Shown in pieces: positions 7,529-15,247 of a DNA stretch of 32,014 nt (its first letter is position 1; every line of letters starts with the position of its first letter). The position numbers and the translations under genes were made by a program. Source of the stretch: a virus; IMG/VR virus record IMGVR_UViG_3300046167_000586, positions 1 to 32,014 of that record. The stretch is one strand, 5' to 3'. The notes under the pieces were generated by a model. That model worked only from the letters and a program-made list of their open reading frames with translations. It was not told where the DNA came from and searched no databases.

Positions 7529-9286
7529 TTATCCAATCGTTGCTCCTGATACAATATTTCTATCAAGTTCTTGTGCTGTTGTTACATCATTACTAACTAC
7601 AAACGCTTTTACTGGTTGTTGTGTTTGATCTGATATAACACTAGCTAATTGATTAGTAGCACTTGCTCCAACTACATTAAAAGCCGGAGGAGCAGATGGT
7701 ATAGCCGGTGATGCGCCACTTCCACCTCCAGATCCTTTAGCAAACGACGGAGGTGTAGGTTCTTTTGTTGCTGTTATTTGTTTTACGTTTCTTAAACCTG
7801 CTGCTATAATAGCTGCTGCTTGTACAAAACCAAATATACCTCCTTGTCCTAAAGCTTTACTTGCACCAGCATAAGTATCTCTAATAGCTTGTACAACTGC
7901 TATGCCTTTTCCAAATTTACTATTTTCACCTACTATAGATGCTATATTGCCTAATGCATTTGTAATTTCTTGTTCTTTTGCTTTTGCTAAATCTGTTTCT
8001 ATTTTAGCTTGCTGTCTTTTAGTTTCTTCATCATAAGCTAGTAGTTCATTATTAGCATCAGCAAATGCCTGTGTGCCTTCTTTATATAATTTCTTTTTGT
8101 TTTCTAACCTTTCTAATTCTACTTTTCTTTCTTCTTCTAAATTATCTTTTTGTGCTTGTAATCTTAAATACTCGTTTTCTATTTGTTCTGAATTAAAGTC
8201 TCTTTCAGCCTTTTGTCTTTCTGTAGTAGCATCTATGTCACTTTGTTCTAACTCTAATTTTTCTCTTAACAACGCGTTACGGTTAGAATCTTGTTCAGAC
8301 ATAAAACCAGTAATTTGAGCTTCAACAGCTGCTTTTTCATTTTTAGCCTCTTGTAACGCTAAAAAGTTTTCTTCATTTTGATTTTTATCATATTGAGCTT
8401 GAGCAGCAGCTTCGATAGCATTAGCGTTTTCAAGCATAGCTTGTTTTTGTTCTTCTAATACTGCTTTTAATTTATCATTTGCTGCTATTCTTTCTTCTAT
8501 AGTATTAAACTCATTGTCTCTTAGTTGTCTTTGTTGTTCTGCTTGTCTGTCATAATCTTCTATAATACCTTGGTTTAAAACCCTCGCTCTTTCTGATGTT
8601 TTTTGTAATTCAACGTTAGCTTTAGCTGAATTAATAGTTTCTTTAACATAATTAGATGTAGCTGTAGCAACTTTATCTACTACTTCTACTGTTTTGTCAA
8701 ATGAATCGTCAACACCTGTCACAACATCTACTAATTCTTTACCTGCATTTTTAGCTTCTTCCATAGCACCTGCAAAATCTCCTTCAAAAACTTTCTTTAT
8801 TGCACTTCCTAAAAACCCAATAGTATCTAATGCAGAATTAAATCTTTCTATAATATTATCAACAATTGCTTGTCCAAAATCTTTTATAGAACCTATTGGA
8901 TCTTCAAATATACCTTTAAAATAGTCTATTATAGTTCCTGCGTTAGTATCTATAAAACTAAAAAAGTCATTAAATGCTAAAGATAAGGTTTCAAATGTTG
9001 TAGAAAAGAAATCTGTTACTTTTTGATTTTGATTTAAAACTTCTGTAAACTTAGCAAATGCTGCAATAGCTAAACCAATACCCGCGGCTTTTAAAGCTCC
9101 CCCTATTTTTTTAACACCACCAGCTGTTTTATTAGATGCATTCTCAACACCTTTTAAACCATCTTTAGTGTCTTTATTACCTTTTTCAACTTGTTTATTA
9201 AGCGCTTGTATTTCTTTTTTTAATTCTTCTACTTCCGCTACAGCTTTATCTGTTTTAGCAATAAGATCTATTGTAATTTTTTCCAT
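7529..9286 (-). CDS. Tail tape measure protein (585 aa)
   Basis: Long helical protein. The N-terminus (MEKITIDLIAKTDKAVAEVE) has a coiled coil, followed by a glycine/alanine-rich hydrophobic stretch (GGALKAAGIGLAIAAFAKF, about 60-80) and then a long charged coiled coil with RQAEQQRQLRDNEFNTIEER and repeated E/K/Q heptads from about 230 to 440. A second hydrophobic part lies near 445-495 (AVVQAIRDTYAGASKALGQG), and the C-terminus is Pro/Ser/Gly-rich. This is the classic tape-measure plan: it sets tail length and helps DNA entry. By the usual rule of about 0.15 nm per residue it would give a tail of roughly 85-90 nm. Its start overlaps a 49-residue ORF by 19 bases. Confidence 0.85.
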   Translation of the reverse strand: MEKITIDLIAKTDKAVAEVEELKKEIQALNKQVEKGNKDTKDGLKGVENASNKTAGGVKKIGGALKAAGIGLAIAAFAKFTEVLNQNQKVTDFFSTTFETLSLAFNDFFSFIDTNAGTIIDYFKGIFEDPIGSIKDFGQAIVDNIIERFNSALDTIGFLGSAIKKVFEGDFAGAMEEAKNAGKELVDVVTGVDDSFDKTVEVVDKVATATSNYVKETINSAKANVELQKTSERARVLNQGIIEDYDRQAEQQRQLRDNEFNTIEERIAANDKLKAVLEEQKQAMLENANAIEAAAQAQYDKNQNEENFLALQEAKNEKAAVEAQITGFMSEQDSNRNALLREKLELEQSDIDATTERQKAERDFNSEQIENEYLRLQAQKDNLEEERKVELERLENKKKLYKEGTQAFADANNELLAYDEETKRQQAKIETDLAKAKEQEITNALGNIASIVGENSKFGKGIAVVQAIRDTYAGASKALGQGGIFGFVQAAAIIAAGLRNVKQITATKEPTPPSFAKGSGGGSGASPAIPSAPPAFNVVGASATNQLASVISDQTQQPVKAFVVSNDVTTAQELDRNIVSGATIG

Positions 9287-9417
9287 GCTATTTCTTTTTT
9301 AAATTGTGCAAATGTTTCTTTTAAACTTTCAGGAAATTTATATTTCCCTTGTGCTATTCTAATGTTTTCTGTTTCACCATTAGCATCTTGCAATAATTGT
9401 AATATATTTTCTATCAT
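9268..9417 (-). CDS. Small protein before tape measure (49 aa)
   Basis: ATG at 9417 overlaps the TGA of the large tail protein (ATGA), and the frame runs 49 codons to TAG at 9270-9268, overlapping the tape-measure start. The product is MIENILQLLQDANGETENIR, then IAQGKYKFPESLKETFAQFK and KEIAWKKLQ: helical, amphipathic. It exactly fills the 127-base space between the two large genes, and both ends show tight coupling, so it is very likely real. Position next to the tape measure suggests a small tail-assembly factor, but the family is not recognised. Confidence 0.65.
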   Translation of the reverse strand: MIENILQLLQDANGETENIRIAQGKYKFPESLKETFAQFKKEIAWKKLQ

Positions 9418-11201
9418 ACCTCGTTTAATAATTCTATGTCACATTCTCCTGTTCCTAGATTAGTATTTATACTATTAATCTTATAGCTTCTGTTGTTTAC
9501 TACAAACCTATCTGCTAATGTGTAATTCCTTAATATCTTTAATGGAAGAAATGCTTTATACTTTGACAATCTTCTTTTAATATCAAATACATCTGTTATG
9601 TAAGTTGTATAATAATCATCAAATAAAGTATCAGTAAATGTACCATCACTTGTATACTCATTTAATTCTGCATTAAAGTTTATGTTTATTGCACTTGTAG
9701 AAGAAGATAAAGCAAAACTATTACTTGGTATATAATAATCATTTGTATCAGTCTGTCCTGTATCTTGTCCTGTTAGAAATCTAATCTCATCTTCATTTTG
9801 TTGATATATAGGATAAAACAAAATAGGTTCTCCAATATAAGCATCATCATTATCATCTACGCACCACCCTACTTGTATTGTAGTTGTTGTTGTTGAATTA
9901 CCATCTCTAAGTCTTTCAAATTTCATATGTTCAAAAGGAGCTTCTACTGTATATATACCTCCATCTAAGTTTTCTCCACTATTTGCATTATATTCTAATG
10001 TTCCCCACCCTATGCCAGAATTACTTAGTTGTTCGTGTTGTAATGCTAACTTAGTTCCTAGTCCTTTATATTCAAATTGTATTTCTCTATAAGGCAGAGC
10101 TATATCTACTTGACTAGAATCTATGTCTACAAATTCACTTATATCATAGCTCGTACCTCCACTATAGAAACTATCTAATGTTTGAACTTTGATCTTACCA
10201 TCATCCTGGACAAAAGCAGTTAAATTAAAGAGTTTAAATACACCTGTTAAAAAGTCTATTACTTTCATTGTAGGTATTTGCTTAGTAGGTAAAAACTCAA
10301 ACTCAGCAGGTACAGTAAATTGTGTAACATCAAAAGTATGTGATTCGGGAACTAATAAATCAGAAAACTCCCAATCAACTGCATTCTCAACTCCTGTTTC
10401 TCCAAATACAAATTCTTCAGTTACTTTTAATAGAACTTTATATGTTCCATTTGGTAATTGCATATTTAATTGCAAGTCTGAGTTTTCAGCACTACCTGTG
10501 GCAAATGTAGAACCATCTCTAGTCACTTCTACTTCATATCTACTTGTCTCTGCAGAATTAGGTCTTATAGTCAATGTAGTAGGTAGTTTATTTCCTGTAG
10601 TATGTCCAGTTACTGTTATTTCTTCTCCAACTGCTATTACATTTGTCATAGTCGAATCTAAGCCAAAGTCTACATATTCTTCATATTGTAAAACTTGATT
10701 AGGGTCATTGACATCTCCTTTCTTTCTATGTAGCCACATATACAAACCATAATAAGCATCATTACTTGTATTAAAGAAATCTGTAGTAAATTCTATTTCA
10801 GGATATTGCTCCTCTATTGCTTTAATAATTAAATGCAATCTAATAGCATATTTAAGCTCTCCATAATATACACCGTGATGATGTCCTTCACCAGAACCGT
10901 GTGCAAATAAATTCCCACCATTAGGGTCAGGATATTCTGCAGTATGATTTGTACTATCATAGAATAGTCTAGTAGTATGTGATATTAAAGGAGTTATCAT
11001 AGCCTTAGTATATGAAACAGAATCTACTGTTATATCATAACCACTTGTTAAACCTGTATATATGCCTGAAGAACTATAAGGTTTTTTAAAGTTATCTAAC
11101 CATCCTAATGCTTGTAAGGTATCATCTCCAAGAACATCTTTTAAATCTACTATACTACCAAAGAATGTTATTCTATAAGCATAAGGTTTATTGTTCTTCA
11201 T
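9414..11201 (-). CDS. Large tail protein, 3' part (595 aa; frame-broken from 11490)
   Basis: Starting at the internal ATG at 11201 this gives MKNNKPYAYRITFFGSIVDL, but the same frame is open further back to the break at about 11236 (reading FEKGKIKLEGVD before the Met). It therefore joins the 85-residue ORF at 11233-11490 by a +1 shift to make one protein of about 691 residues. The body is beta-rich, with PFEHMKFERLRDG and a C-terminal KINSINTNLGTGECDIELLN segment typical of the big tail protein found just before the tape measure in flavobacterial phages (distal-tail / baseplate-hub type). The exact role is uncertain. It ends in an ATGA overlap with the next small gene. Confidence 0.6.
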   Translation of the reverse strand: MKNNKPYAYRITFFGSIVDLKDVLGDDTLQALGWLDNFKKPYSSSGIYTGLTSGYDITVDSVSYTKAMITPLISHTTRLFYDSTNHTAEYPDPNGGNLFAHGSGEGHHHGVYYGELKYAIRLHLIIKAIEEQYPEIEFTTDFFNTSNDAYYGLYMWLHRKKGDVNDPNQVLQYEEYVDFGLDSTMTNVIAVGEEITVTGHTTGNKLPTTLTIRPNSAETSRYEVEVTRDGSTFATGSAENSDLQLNMQLPNGTYKVLLKVTEEFVFGETGVENAVDWEFSDLLVPESHTFDVTQFTVPAEFEFLPTKQIPTMKVIDFLTGVFKLFNLTAFVQDDGKIKVQTLDSFYSGGTSYDISEFVDIDSSQVDIALPYREIQFEYKGLGTKLALQHEQLSNSGIGWGTLEYNANSGENLDGGIYTVEAPFEHMKFERLRDGNSTTTTTIQVGWCVDDNDDAYIGEPILFYPIYQQNEDEIRFLTGQDTGQTDTNDYYIPSNSFALSSSTSAININFNAELNEYTSDGTFTDTLFDDYYTTYITDVFDIKRRLSKYKAFLPLKILRNYTLADRFVVNNRSYKINSINTNLGTGECDIELLNEV

Positions 11202-11232
11202 ATCTACTCCCTCTAACTTGATTTTACCTTTT

Positions 11233-11490
11233 TCAAAAGGGAGATAGTTTAAGTTCTATAGTAGAGTCCTTTTTTACTCTTGCATCAAATCCATCTACTA
11301 TATCATAATTATAATAGTGTTCAAATACCTTGTTATTTCCTTTAGATGCAGGAAGTGAGAAGGTCTTAGTAAAGTTAGTAAATACCTTAGCTATGTCTTT
11401 TACATTCTGAATAGTTTGAGTTAGAGATACTGACTCATCTTTAAACATATCCATTCTATTTCCCTCAATATATAATTGAATATTCTGCAT
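11233..11490 (-). CDS. Large tail protein, 5' part (85 aa before frame break)
   Basis: MQNIQLYIEGNRMDMFKDES, then the SVSLTQTIQNVKDIAKVFTN and FTKTFSLPASKGNNKVFEHY segments, looks like the N-terminus of a large tail protein and not a complete one. It ends ...LSPF at a TGA inside CCC TTT TGA AAA. Re-reading the Phe codon one base later (TTT GAA AAA GGT AAA) joins it in frame to the 9414-11201 ORF. Its ATG shares TAATG with the upstream gene. It is either the 5' part of a +1-frameshifted gene, a true split gene, or the result of a one-base error. Confidence 0.7.
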   Translation of the reverse strand: MQNIQLYIEGNRMDMFKDESVSLTQTIQNVKDIAKVFTNFTKTFSLPASKGNNKVFEHYYNYDIVDGFDARVKKDSTIELKLSPF

Positions 11491-12851
11491 TATCTAATGT
11501 CATTTATTTTATTAAACGCATACTCGAAATCTACTGTGTAATTTATGAGCTTGTCATTTACTGATTTCTTAAATTGTAAACTCTTAGTGTTTAAAGTGAT
11601 TGGGAGAACCTCTGTGCCATTATCTACCCACACTTGTTCACTTAGCATCATTTGTTTTATAACCTCGTTAAAACTCTCTTGTATGAAGCCTGTATTCATT
11701 GTTATGGATTCCTTACCAGTAACGTGAAACTGTCTTATTTGATGTTTCTCTGTATTGTATGTAGGGTCAGTAGCAAACTCCATTAGGTTTCTTTTATAAC
11801 TATCTGAATTTGTGTTTATACTATCTACTGATTTTTTATAGAAAGGCATAATCTGTAATGCTCCAAACTTATTATAGAATATAACTTGTAATTCTTGATA
11901 TTTAGGTTCACAAACTGCTTCTAATGTAATTGTTGTTACTTGTGAAGTACCTACTGAGCTTGTTATAGTAATTGTATCTCCTGTTATTAAAGTATCTGTA
12001 GGAGTTACTCTAATATAGACTATCTTTTTAGTTGAGTCTGTTGAGTCGTTTACTTGTATATCATTTAAAGTGCTTCCCCAACTTACATCATATAAATTCC
12101 AGAAATCCTCTACTTCTTCCCAAAATACATCAGCTCCTCCTCCTGTTGTAAATTCTATTAATGGTTCTACTTCTGCAAATACAGGAAATACTATATCAGT
12201 ACCTTGCTTAAAATATATCTTAGTATTTGATTGTAGATATTGTGGAGTATAGTTAGGAGTTCCTACTATTCTATAATCTTCTCCTGTAGCAATTATATCA
12301 TTCTTTATAGAAAGTTGTGTGTTACTATCTATAGCTGTTATTGTTGTTTCTGTTGTATCTGTATCGTTGTATACTGTATCTCCTATTGCTACACTTGTTA
12401 AGAATGTTTGTGTACTATCTATTAGTTTGTAAGCTGTAGTCGTACCTGTAGTTGTTGAATCTACTAAAGTATTTACAGGGTCTATTAAAGTTCTTGGATT
12501 TACTCCATCTTCAAAATATCCATAACCATCAAAAGAAAGGTAATCTAAGTTTTGAGTTTCACTTCCTACTGTTTTAGTTAATGTAATATCTGCTTCTACC
12601 CATACTCCATCTGTAGCAAAACTTGCATACTCTGTGTTTAGATAATCTCTAATAAGCTCTGTGATCTCATATATAACATAATTGTTAGAACCTATAATAT
12701 CTTTGCTTATAGTGTATTGTGGACTTCCAGGTTTGTCTGTTGTAAAAGTTCCTGAATATATAAATAGTTGCATTGATGCAGAACTAAGAGTTCCTGATGC
12801 TGGTTCTACTTTTATATAATAGGGACTTCTTGCGTTTATTATTGTACTCAT
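11490..12851 (-). CDS. Tail structural protein (453 aa)
   Basis: Beta-rich protein beginning MSTIINARSPYYIKVEPASG, with ITELIRDYLNTEY early, a low-complexity middle rich in T/D/S (SVAIGDTVYNDTDTTETTIT, about 155-175), and a conserved-looking C-terminal half (EPKYQELQVIFYNKFGALQI, MPFYKKSVDS, FIQESFNEVIKQMMLSEQVW). The start forms ATGA with the upstream gp10-like gene and the stop forms TAATG with the next tail gene, so it is in a tightly coupled tail operon. This type of protein regularly accompanies tape-measure genes in Bacteroidetes phages. It is probably a tail-tip or baseplate component; no enzymatic motif is visible. Confidence 0.6.
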   Translation of the reverse strand: MSTIINARSPYYIKVEPASGTLSSASMQLFIYSGTFTTDKPGSPQYTISKDIIGSNNYVIYEITELIRDYLNTEYASFATDGVWVEADITLTKTVGSETQNLDYLSFDGYGYFEDGVNPRTLIDPVNTLVDSTTTGTTTAYKLIDSTQTFLTSVAIGDTVYNDTDTTETTITAIDSNTQLSIKNDIIATGEDYRIVGTPNYTPQYLQSNTKIYFKQGTDIVFPVFAEVEPLIEFTTGGGADVFWEEVEDFWNLYDVSWGSTLNDIQVNDSTDSTKKIVYIRVTPTDTLITGDTITITSSVGTSQVTTITLEAVCEPKYQELQVIFYNKFGALQIMPFYKKSVDSINTNSDSYKRNLMEFATDPTYNTEKHQIRQFHVTGKESITMNTGFIQESFNEVIKQMMLSEQVWVDNGTEVLPITLNTKSLQFKKSVNDKLINYTVDFEYAFNKINDIR

Positions 12852-13381
12852 TGTCTTGTATCAATTGTTATATTAATAAGGTCTTTTGCAAATGCTTCAC
12901 CTAATTCACTTGGCAATCTAGTAAAAGCTTTTTTAAATGGTTTTGTAAAGAAAAAACTAGGTTTTATACCTTGCGCAAATATAAATTTCTGTAATACAAA
13001 TCCAATAGACCTATAATTACCTTTTGCAAATCTTCCTTTTTTATCTCTTAATCTAAAGTTTCTAGCTTTAGCCCATTGCTCTATGAATTTTTGTGGTGGT
13101 TTTTTATTAGTATACTTAAAAGGACTATTAGGCGCTTTTTGTTTCCCATTCTTAACCAAACTAGGGTTTGCACCTTTTACACCTTGATCTATAAAATCCC
13201 CATACTGATCCATAAATATATCTAAATATAAGCCATCTTGTTTTTGATCTACTTTATATTTTAATGATTCATATAAGTTATTTGTATTATTTTTCTTTTG
13301 CTTAGTCAAGTTTGTACGTGCTTGTTGTATTACATACTTAGCAAATTTATTAAGTTCCTCTTTTGTTTGTTTAAAATCCAT
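12848..13381 (-). CDS. HK97 gp10-like head-tail/tail completion protein (177 aa)
   Basis: The ATG at 13381 overlaps the upstream TAA (TAATG) and gives MDFKQTKEELNKFAKYVIQQ. A start at 13432 would overlap the previous gene by 52 bases and is less likely. The protein has an N-terminal helix, strands around LYDIF-type residues, an FIDQGVKGANPSLVKNGKQ loop, basic RDKKGRFAKGNYRS, and an IKPSFFFTKPFKKAF end. This is the usual plan of gp10/neck-type proteins, with a C-terminal F..P(A/F) helix. It probably sits at the head-tail joint or tail end. Confidence comes from pattern and position next to a terminator-like gene. Confidence 0.6.
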   Translation of the reverse strand: MDFKQTKEELNKFAKYVIQQARTNLTKQKKNNTNNLYESLKYKVDQKQDGLYLDIFMDQYGDFIDQGVKGANPSLVKNGKQKAPNSPFKYTNKKPPQKFIEQWAKARNFRLRDKKGRFAKGNYRSIGFVLQKFIFAQGIKPSFFFTKPFKKAFTRLPSELGEAFAKDLINITIDTRQ

Positions 13382-13836
13382 TAGCAAATAGTCATGTCGT
13401 TTTGTATTATTATATCGAATGTAGCAGTCCAACCAGCTAATTTGTTCTCAAATCTATCTACAAAAGGTTCACAAGAAACATCTCCTTGTAATTGATATAA
13501 TTCACTATATAAATCACCTCTTTTAAGTAGACTAGTCAACCTAGCGGCAACTCCTAGTTGTGTATTTAATACGTCTTGTTCATTATCATTACCCATAAAC
13601 TTAGTAGTTTCTTCTTTTTTACTTTCATCTACAATATCCATAAATAATATGCTCATACTAAAAGTAATTGTTTTGTCGTTTATTGTACTATTATTTACAA
13701 TTAAATGTGATAATGGGAAAATGTTTTGTTTGTTTAAGTCAACATCGTCTATATTACCGTATGTAATTGTATTTACAAAAGGTTCTAGTTCTAATGTTTC
13801 TTTTATTTTTGTTGTTATATTATAAAATCCTGTCAT
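13381..13836 (-). CDS. Tail terminator-like protein (151 aa)
   Basis: MTGFYNITTKIKETLELEPF starts an alpha/beta protein with KQNIFPLSHLIVNN, FSMSILFMDIVDESKKEE, LTSLLKRGDLYSELYQLQGD, and a CEPFVDRFENKLAGWTATFD ending. These segments are strongly reminiscent of a protein family found before gp10-like genes in Bacteroidetes phages, in the position of the tail terminator that caps the tube. The start lies in ATGA overlap with the stop of the -1 frame of the tail-chaperone gene. No catalytic signature is expected or seen. The role is inferred from neighbours. Confidence 0.55.
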   Translation of the reverse strand: MTGFYNITTKIKETLELEPFVNTITYGNIDDVDLNKQNIFPLSHLIVNNSTINDKTITFSMSILFMDIVDESKKEETTKFMGNDNEQDVLNTQLGVAARLTSLLKRGDLYSELYQLQGDVSCEPFVDRFENKLAGWTATFDIIIQNDMTIC

Positions 13837-14086
13837 TTTTTAAATTTTGATTTTATTCTTTTTGATTCTAATTCTAATTTATCTTTTTCAAATGCTAAAT
13901 ACATTAAACATTCATGTAAGTTAATATTGGTGACTTCGTTAAATCTTGTAATGTCTCCTCTACTAATTCCATATACAGATTGATACCAGCCCCATTTCCT
14001 AGCAAAGTTTGATTCAATTGAATATTGTCCTTCTGACTCTGTAAAGATTTCAGGATATTTACCGACAAGTCCTTGCTTAAACTGTA
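13833..14086 (-). CDS. -1 frame extension of tail assembly chaperone (84 residues)
   Basis: After the T9 run a -1 shift gives LQFKQGLVGKYPEIFTESEG, then QYSIESNFARKWGWYQSVYG, ISRGDITRFNEVTNINLHEC and LMYLAFEKDKLELESKRIKS, ending KFKK. This is a well-formed domain with the KWGWYQS(V/I)YG and NLHECLxYLxFEK pattern known in Bacteroidetes phages. It ends TGA at 13835-13833 inside the next gene's ATG (ATGA). The fusion product would be 244 residues (160 shared + 84). From 14086 to 13904 both this frame and frame 0 are open. It corresponds to the gpGT-type long chaperone. Confidence 0.75.
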
Positions 14087-14566
14087 AAAAAAAATAATGG
14101 TTGACATAACTAAAGATAAAGGCATTTTTTTCATATTACTATTTATGCCTTTGTATTCTTCTATTAAATACTTATCTTTGTCTTTATATGTAATTGGTCT
14201 AAATAAAACAGACATTGCTTTATCCATTGTGTTCCAATCACTAAAGTAATTATCTAAGTCTATGTATTCTCCAAATGTCATCTCATCTAGTTTAGGTATA
14301 AAACCATAATGAACGCCATTTAAAACAAATGATCTTTTAAACTTAGATTTTTTTTTAAATAAATTATCTATGTGTTGTAGTACTTTATTAAGACTAGTAT
14401 ACTTTATTTTTACAATTTCTTTTAAGTCTATATTGCAAAATATTTCTACCATCTTTTGGTTTATAAAGTTACTACTTTCTTTACCATCAGATATTTTGTG
14501 GAATTTTTGGTATTGCTCTAAAGTTATATCATCTAAAGAGCTAGGTACGTATATATCTAACTTCAT
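13904..14566 (-). CDS. Tail assembly chaperone-like protein, frame-0 product (220 aa)
   Basis: Begins MKLDIYVPSSLDDITLEQYQ, a helical adaptor-like N-terminus, with LNGVHYGFIPKLDEMTFGEY and MDKAMSVLFRPITYKDKDKY in the middle. This layout is common for the short chaperone that keeps the tape measure soluble during tail assembly. Residues 1-160 are shared with a longer product made by -1 frameshifting at the U UUU UUU site 14087-14093. Residues 161-220 (YSLSKDLSVNILKSLQSQKD...) are unique to frame 0. The dual-frame arrangement parallels the G/GT genes of lambda-like phages. It sits upstream of terminator, gp10-like and tape-measure genes. Confidence 0.65.
   Translation of the reverse strand: MKLDIYVPSSLDDITLEQYQKFHKISDGKESSNFINQKMVEIFCNIDLKEIVKIKYTSLNKVLQHIDNLFKKKSKFKRSFVLNGVHYGFIPKLDEMTFGEYIDLDNYFSDWNTMDKAMSVLFRPITYKDKDKYLIEEYKGINSNMKKMPLSLVMSTIIFFYSLSKDLSVNILKSLQSQKDNIQLNQTLLGNGAGINLYMELVEETLQDLTKSPILTYMNV
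14087..14093 (-). promoter_or_regulatory. Slippery heptamer U UUU UUU for -1 frameshift
   Basis: In frame 0 the codons are ATT TTT TTT TAC AGT. The heptamer T TTT TTT fits X XXY YYZ exactly, and after one base of backward slip the next codons are TTA CAG TTT AAG CAA. The run is nine T long (14086-14094). I see only weak pairing downstream (AGGA/TCCT), so no stimulatory hairpin is claimed. Confidence 0.7.
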
Positions 14567-14606
14567 ATTAATACAATAAAAAATTAGACCTTTTGTATAA
14601 AAGAAA

Positions 14607-14834
14607 CTACATTAATTTGTTTCCAAATCTTCTAGCATAATAATGTGAATATACTTTTTGTAAAGCTTTAGTTAATTCTTGTTCTTGTTTGTACTCTTGT
14701 TTACCTACTAATAGTTTACCGTCACAGTTAATTTCTATCTTAACGTAATGTTTTCTTCTACCAGAGGAAGCTCTATAAGTTTCTTGTTGAGGTATAGGAT
14801 AAGCTGTTATATTATTTTTAAAACACCATCTCAT
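14607..14834 (-). CDS. Small basic phage protein (75 aa)
   Basis: MRWCFKNNITAYPIPQQETY begins a basic protein with RRKHYVKIEINCDGKLLVGK strands and a helical end (EYKQEQELTKALQKVYSHYY). MRWCF...YKQ.QEL..A....Y.HYY-type proteins recur in flavobacterial phages near terminase or tail genes, without a known function. It lies between terminase and the tail chaperone in the structural operon. The fold looks like a short beta-sheet followed by a long helix. No motif identifies its function. Confidence 0.55.
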   Translation of the reverse strand: MRWCFKNNITAYPIPQQETYRASSGRRKHYVKIEINCDGKLLVGKQEYKQEQELTKALQKVYSHYYARRFGNKLM

Positions 14835-14866
14835 TTCTTTAGAAGAACTATCAGTCTACAAACTCA

Positions 14867-15076
14867 TCATTGTTCCTGAATCTCATCAATATCTATTCTA
14901 TTGTTTAATAGCTCTATTATTGCAAATATCTGATCTTCTTTTTCTTCTTTAGTTCCTGCAATTTCTTTTACTCTAATCCAAAAATGATTAGATTGTTTTG
15001 GCATAAATAAATCTTTTATTAAATTACCAAACTTTCTCATTGGTCTATAGACCTTAGTGACTTTTGTTATTTTCAT
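14867..15076 (-). CDS. Hypothetical protein (69 aa)
   Basis: MKITKVTKVYRPMRKFGNLI, then KDLFMPKQSNHFWIRVKEIA, then an acidic helical end (GTKEEKEDQIFAIIELLNNR). The protein has a basic N-terminal third and an acidic C-terminal half. It is encoded four bases after a 30-residue membrane peptide and just after a promoter-like repeat. I do not recognise a family. Codon use and composition match its neighbours. Confidence 0.45.
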   Translation of the reverse strand: MKITKVTKVYRPMRKFGNLIKDLFMPKQSNHFWIRVKEIAGTKEEKEDQIFAIIELLNNRIDIDEIQEQ

Positions 15077-15080
15077 AATA

Positions 15081-15173
15081 TTAATATAAGTATTTTAATT
15101 GTAAATAAGTTCCTATTAAAAAGATTGTCCAAATTAATAATCCCCAAGTAAATGCTTCTAAAAATTGTTTCAT
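15081..15173 (-). CDS. Single-pass membrane peptide (30 aa)
   Basis: ATG at 15173 gives MKQFLEAFTWGLLIWTIFLI and GTYLQLKYLY, ending TAA at 15083-15081. Residues 9-25 form one hydrophobic transmembrane helix with two Trp, flanked by short polar ends. It is the first ORF after the conserved promoter-like repeat at 15199-15225 and ends four bases before the next ATG. Such very short single-pass peptides are common in Bacteroidetes phages. Function unknown. Confidence 0.55.
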   Translation of the reverse strand: MKQFLEAFTWGLLIWTIFLIGTYLQLKYLY

Positions 15174-15190
15174 ATAAATGTTTTTGTTAT

Positions 15191-15240
15191 TGCTAATGTA
15201 ATAAACATTTTATTAACAGAAAAATATTTTTAACAAAACT
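15191..15240 (-). promoter_or_regulatory. Putative phage promoter (27-nt repeat copy 1)
   Basis: Bases 15199-15225 are identical to 22713-22739. On the minus strand it reads TCTGTTAATA, then 10 bases, then TACATTAG. The second element resembles the Bacteroidetes -7 box TAnnTTTG with one changed base. It lies between the terminase stop and the first small gene of the tail operon. A second TTTTGTTAA lies just upstream at 15230-15238. Confidence 0.55.
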
Positions 15241-15247
15241 TTAACAT

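Noticed and set aside
10189-10698. Plus-strand ORF of 169 codons
   Set aside because: It lies fully antisense to the large tail protein, whose minus frame has protein-like composition and coupling to neighbours.
13382-13432. Longer start (ATG at 13432) for the gp10-like gene
   Set aside because: It would overlap the upstream gene by 52 bases, while the ATG at 13381 forms the TAATG coupling seen all over this genome.
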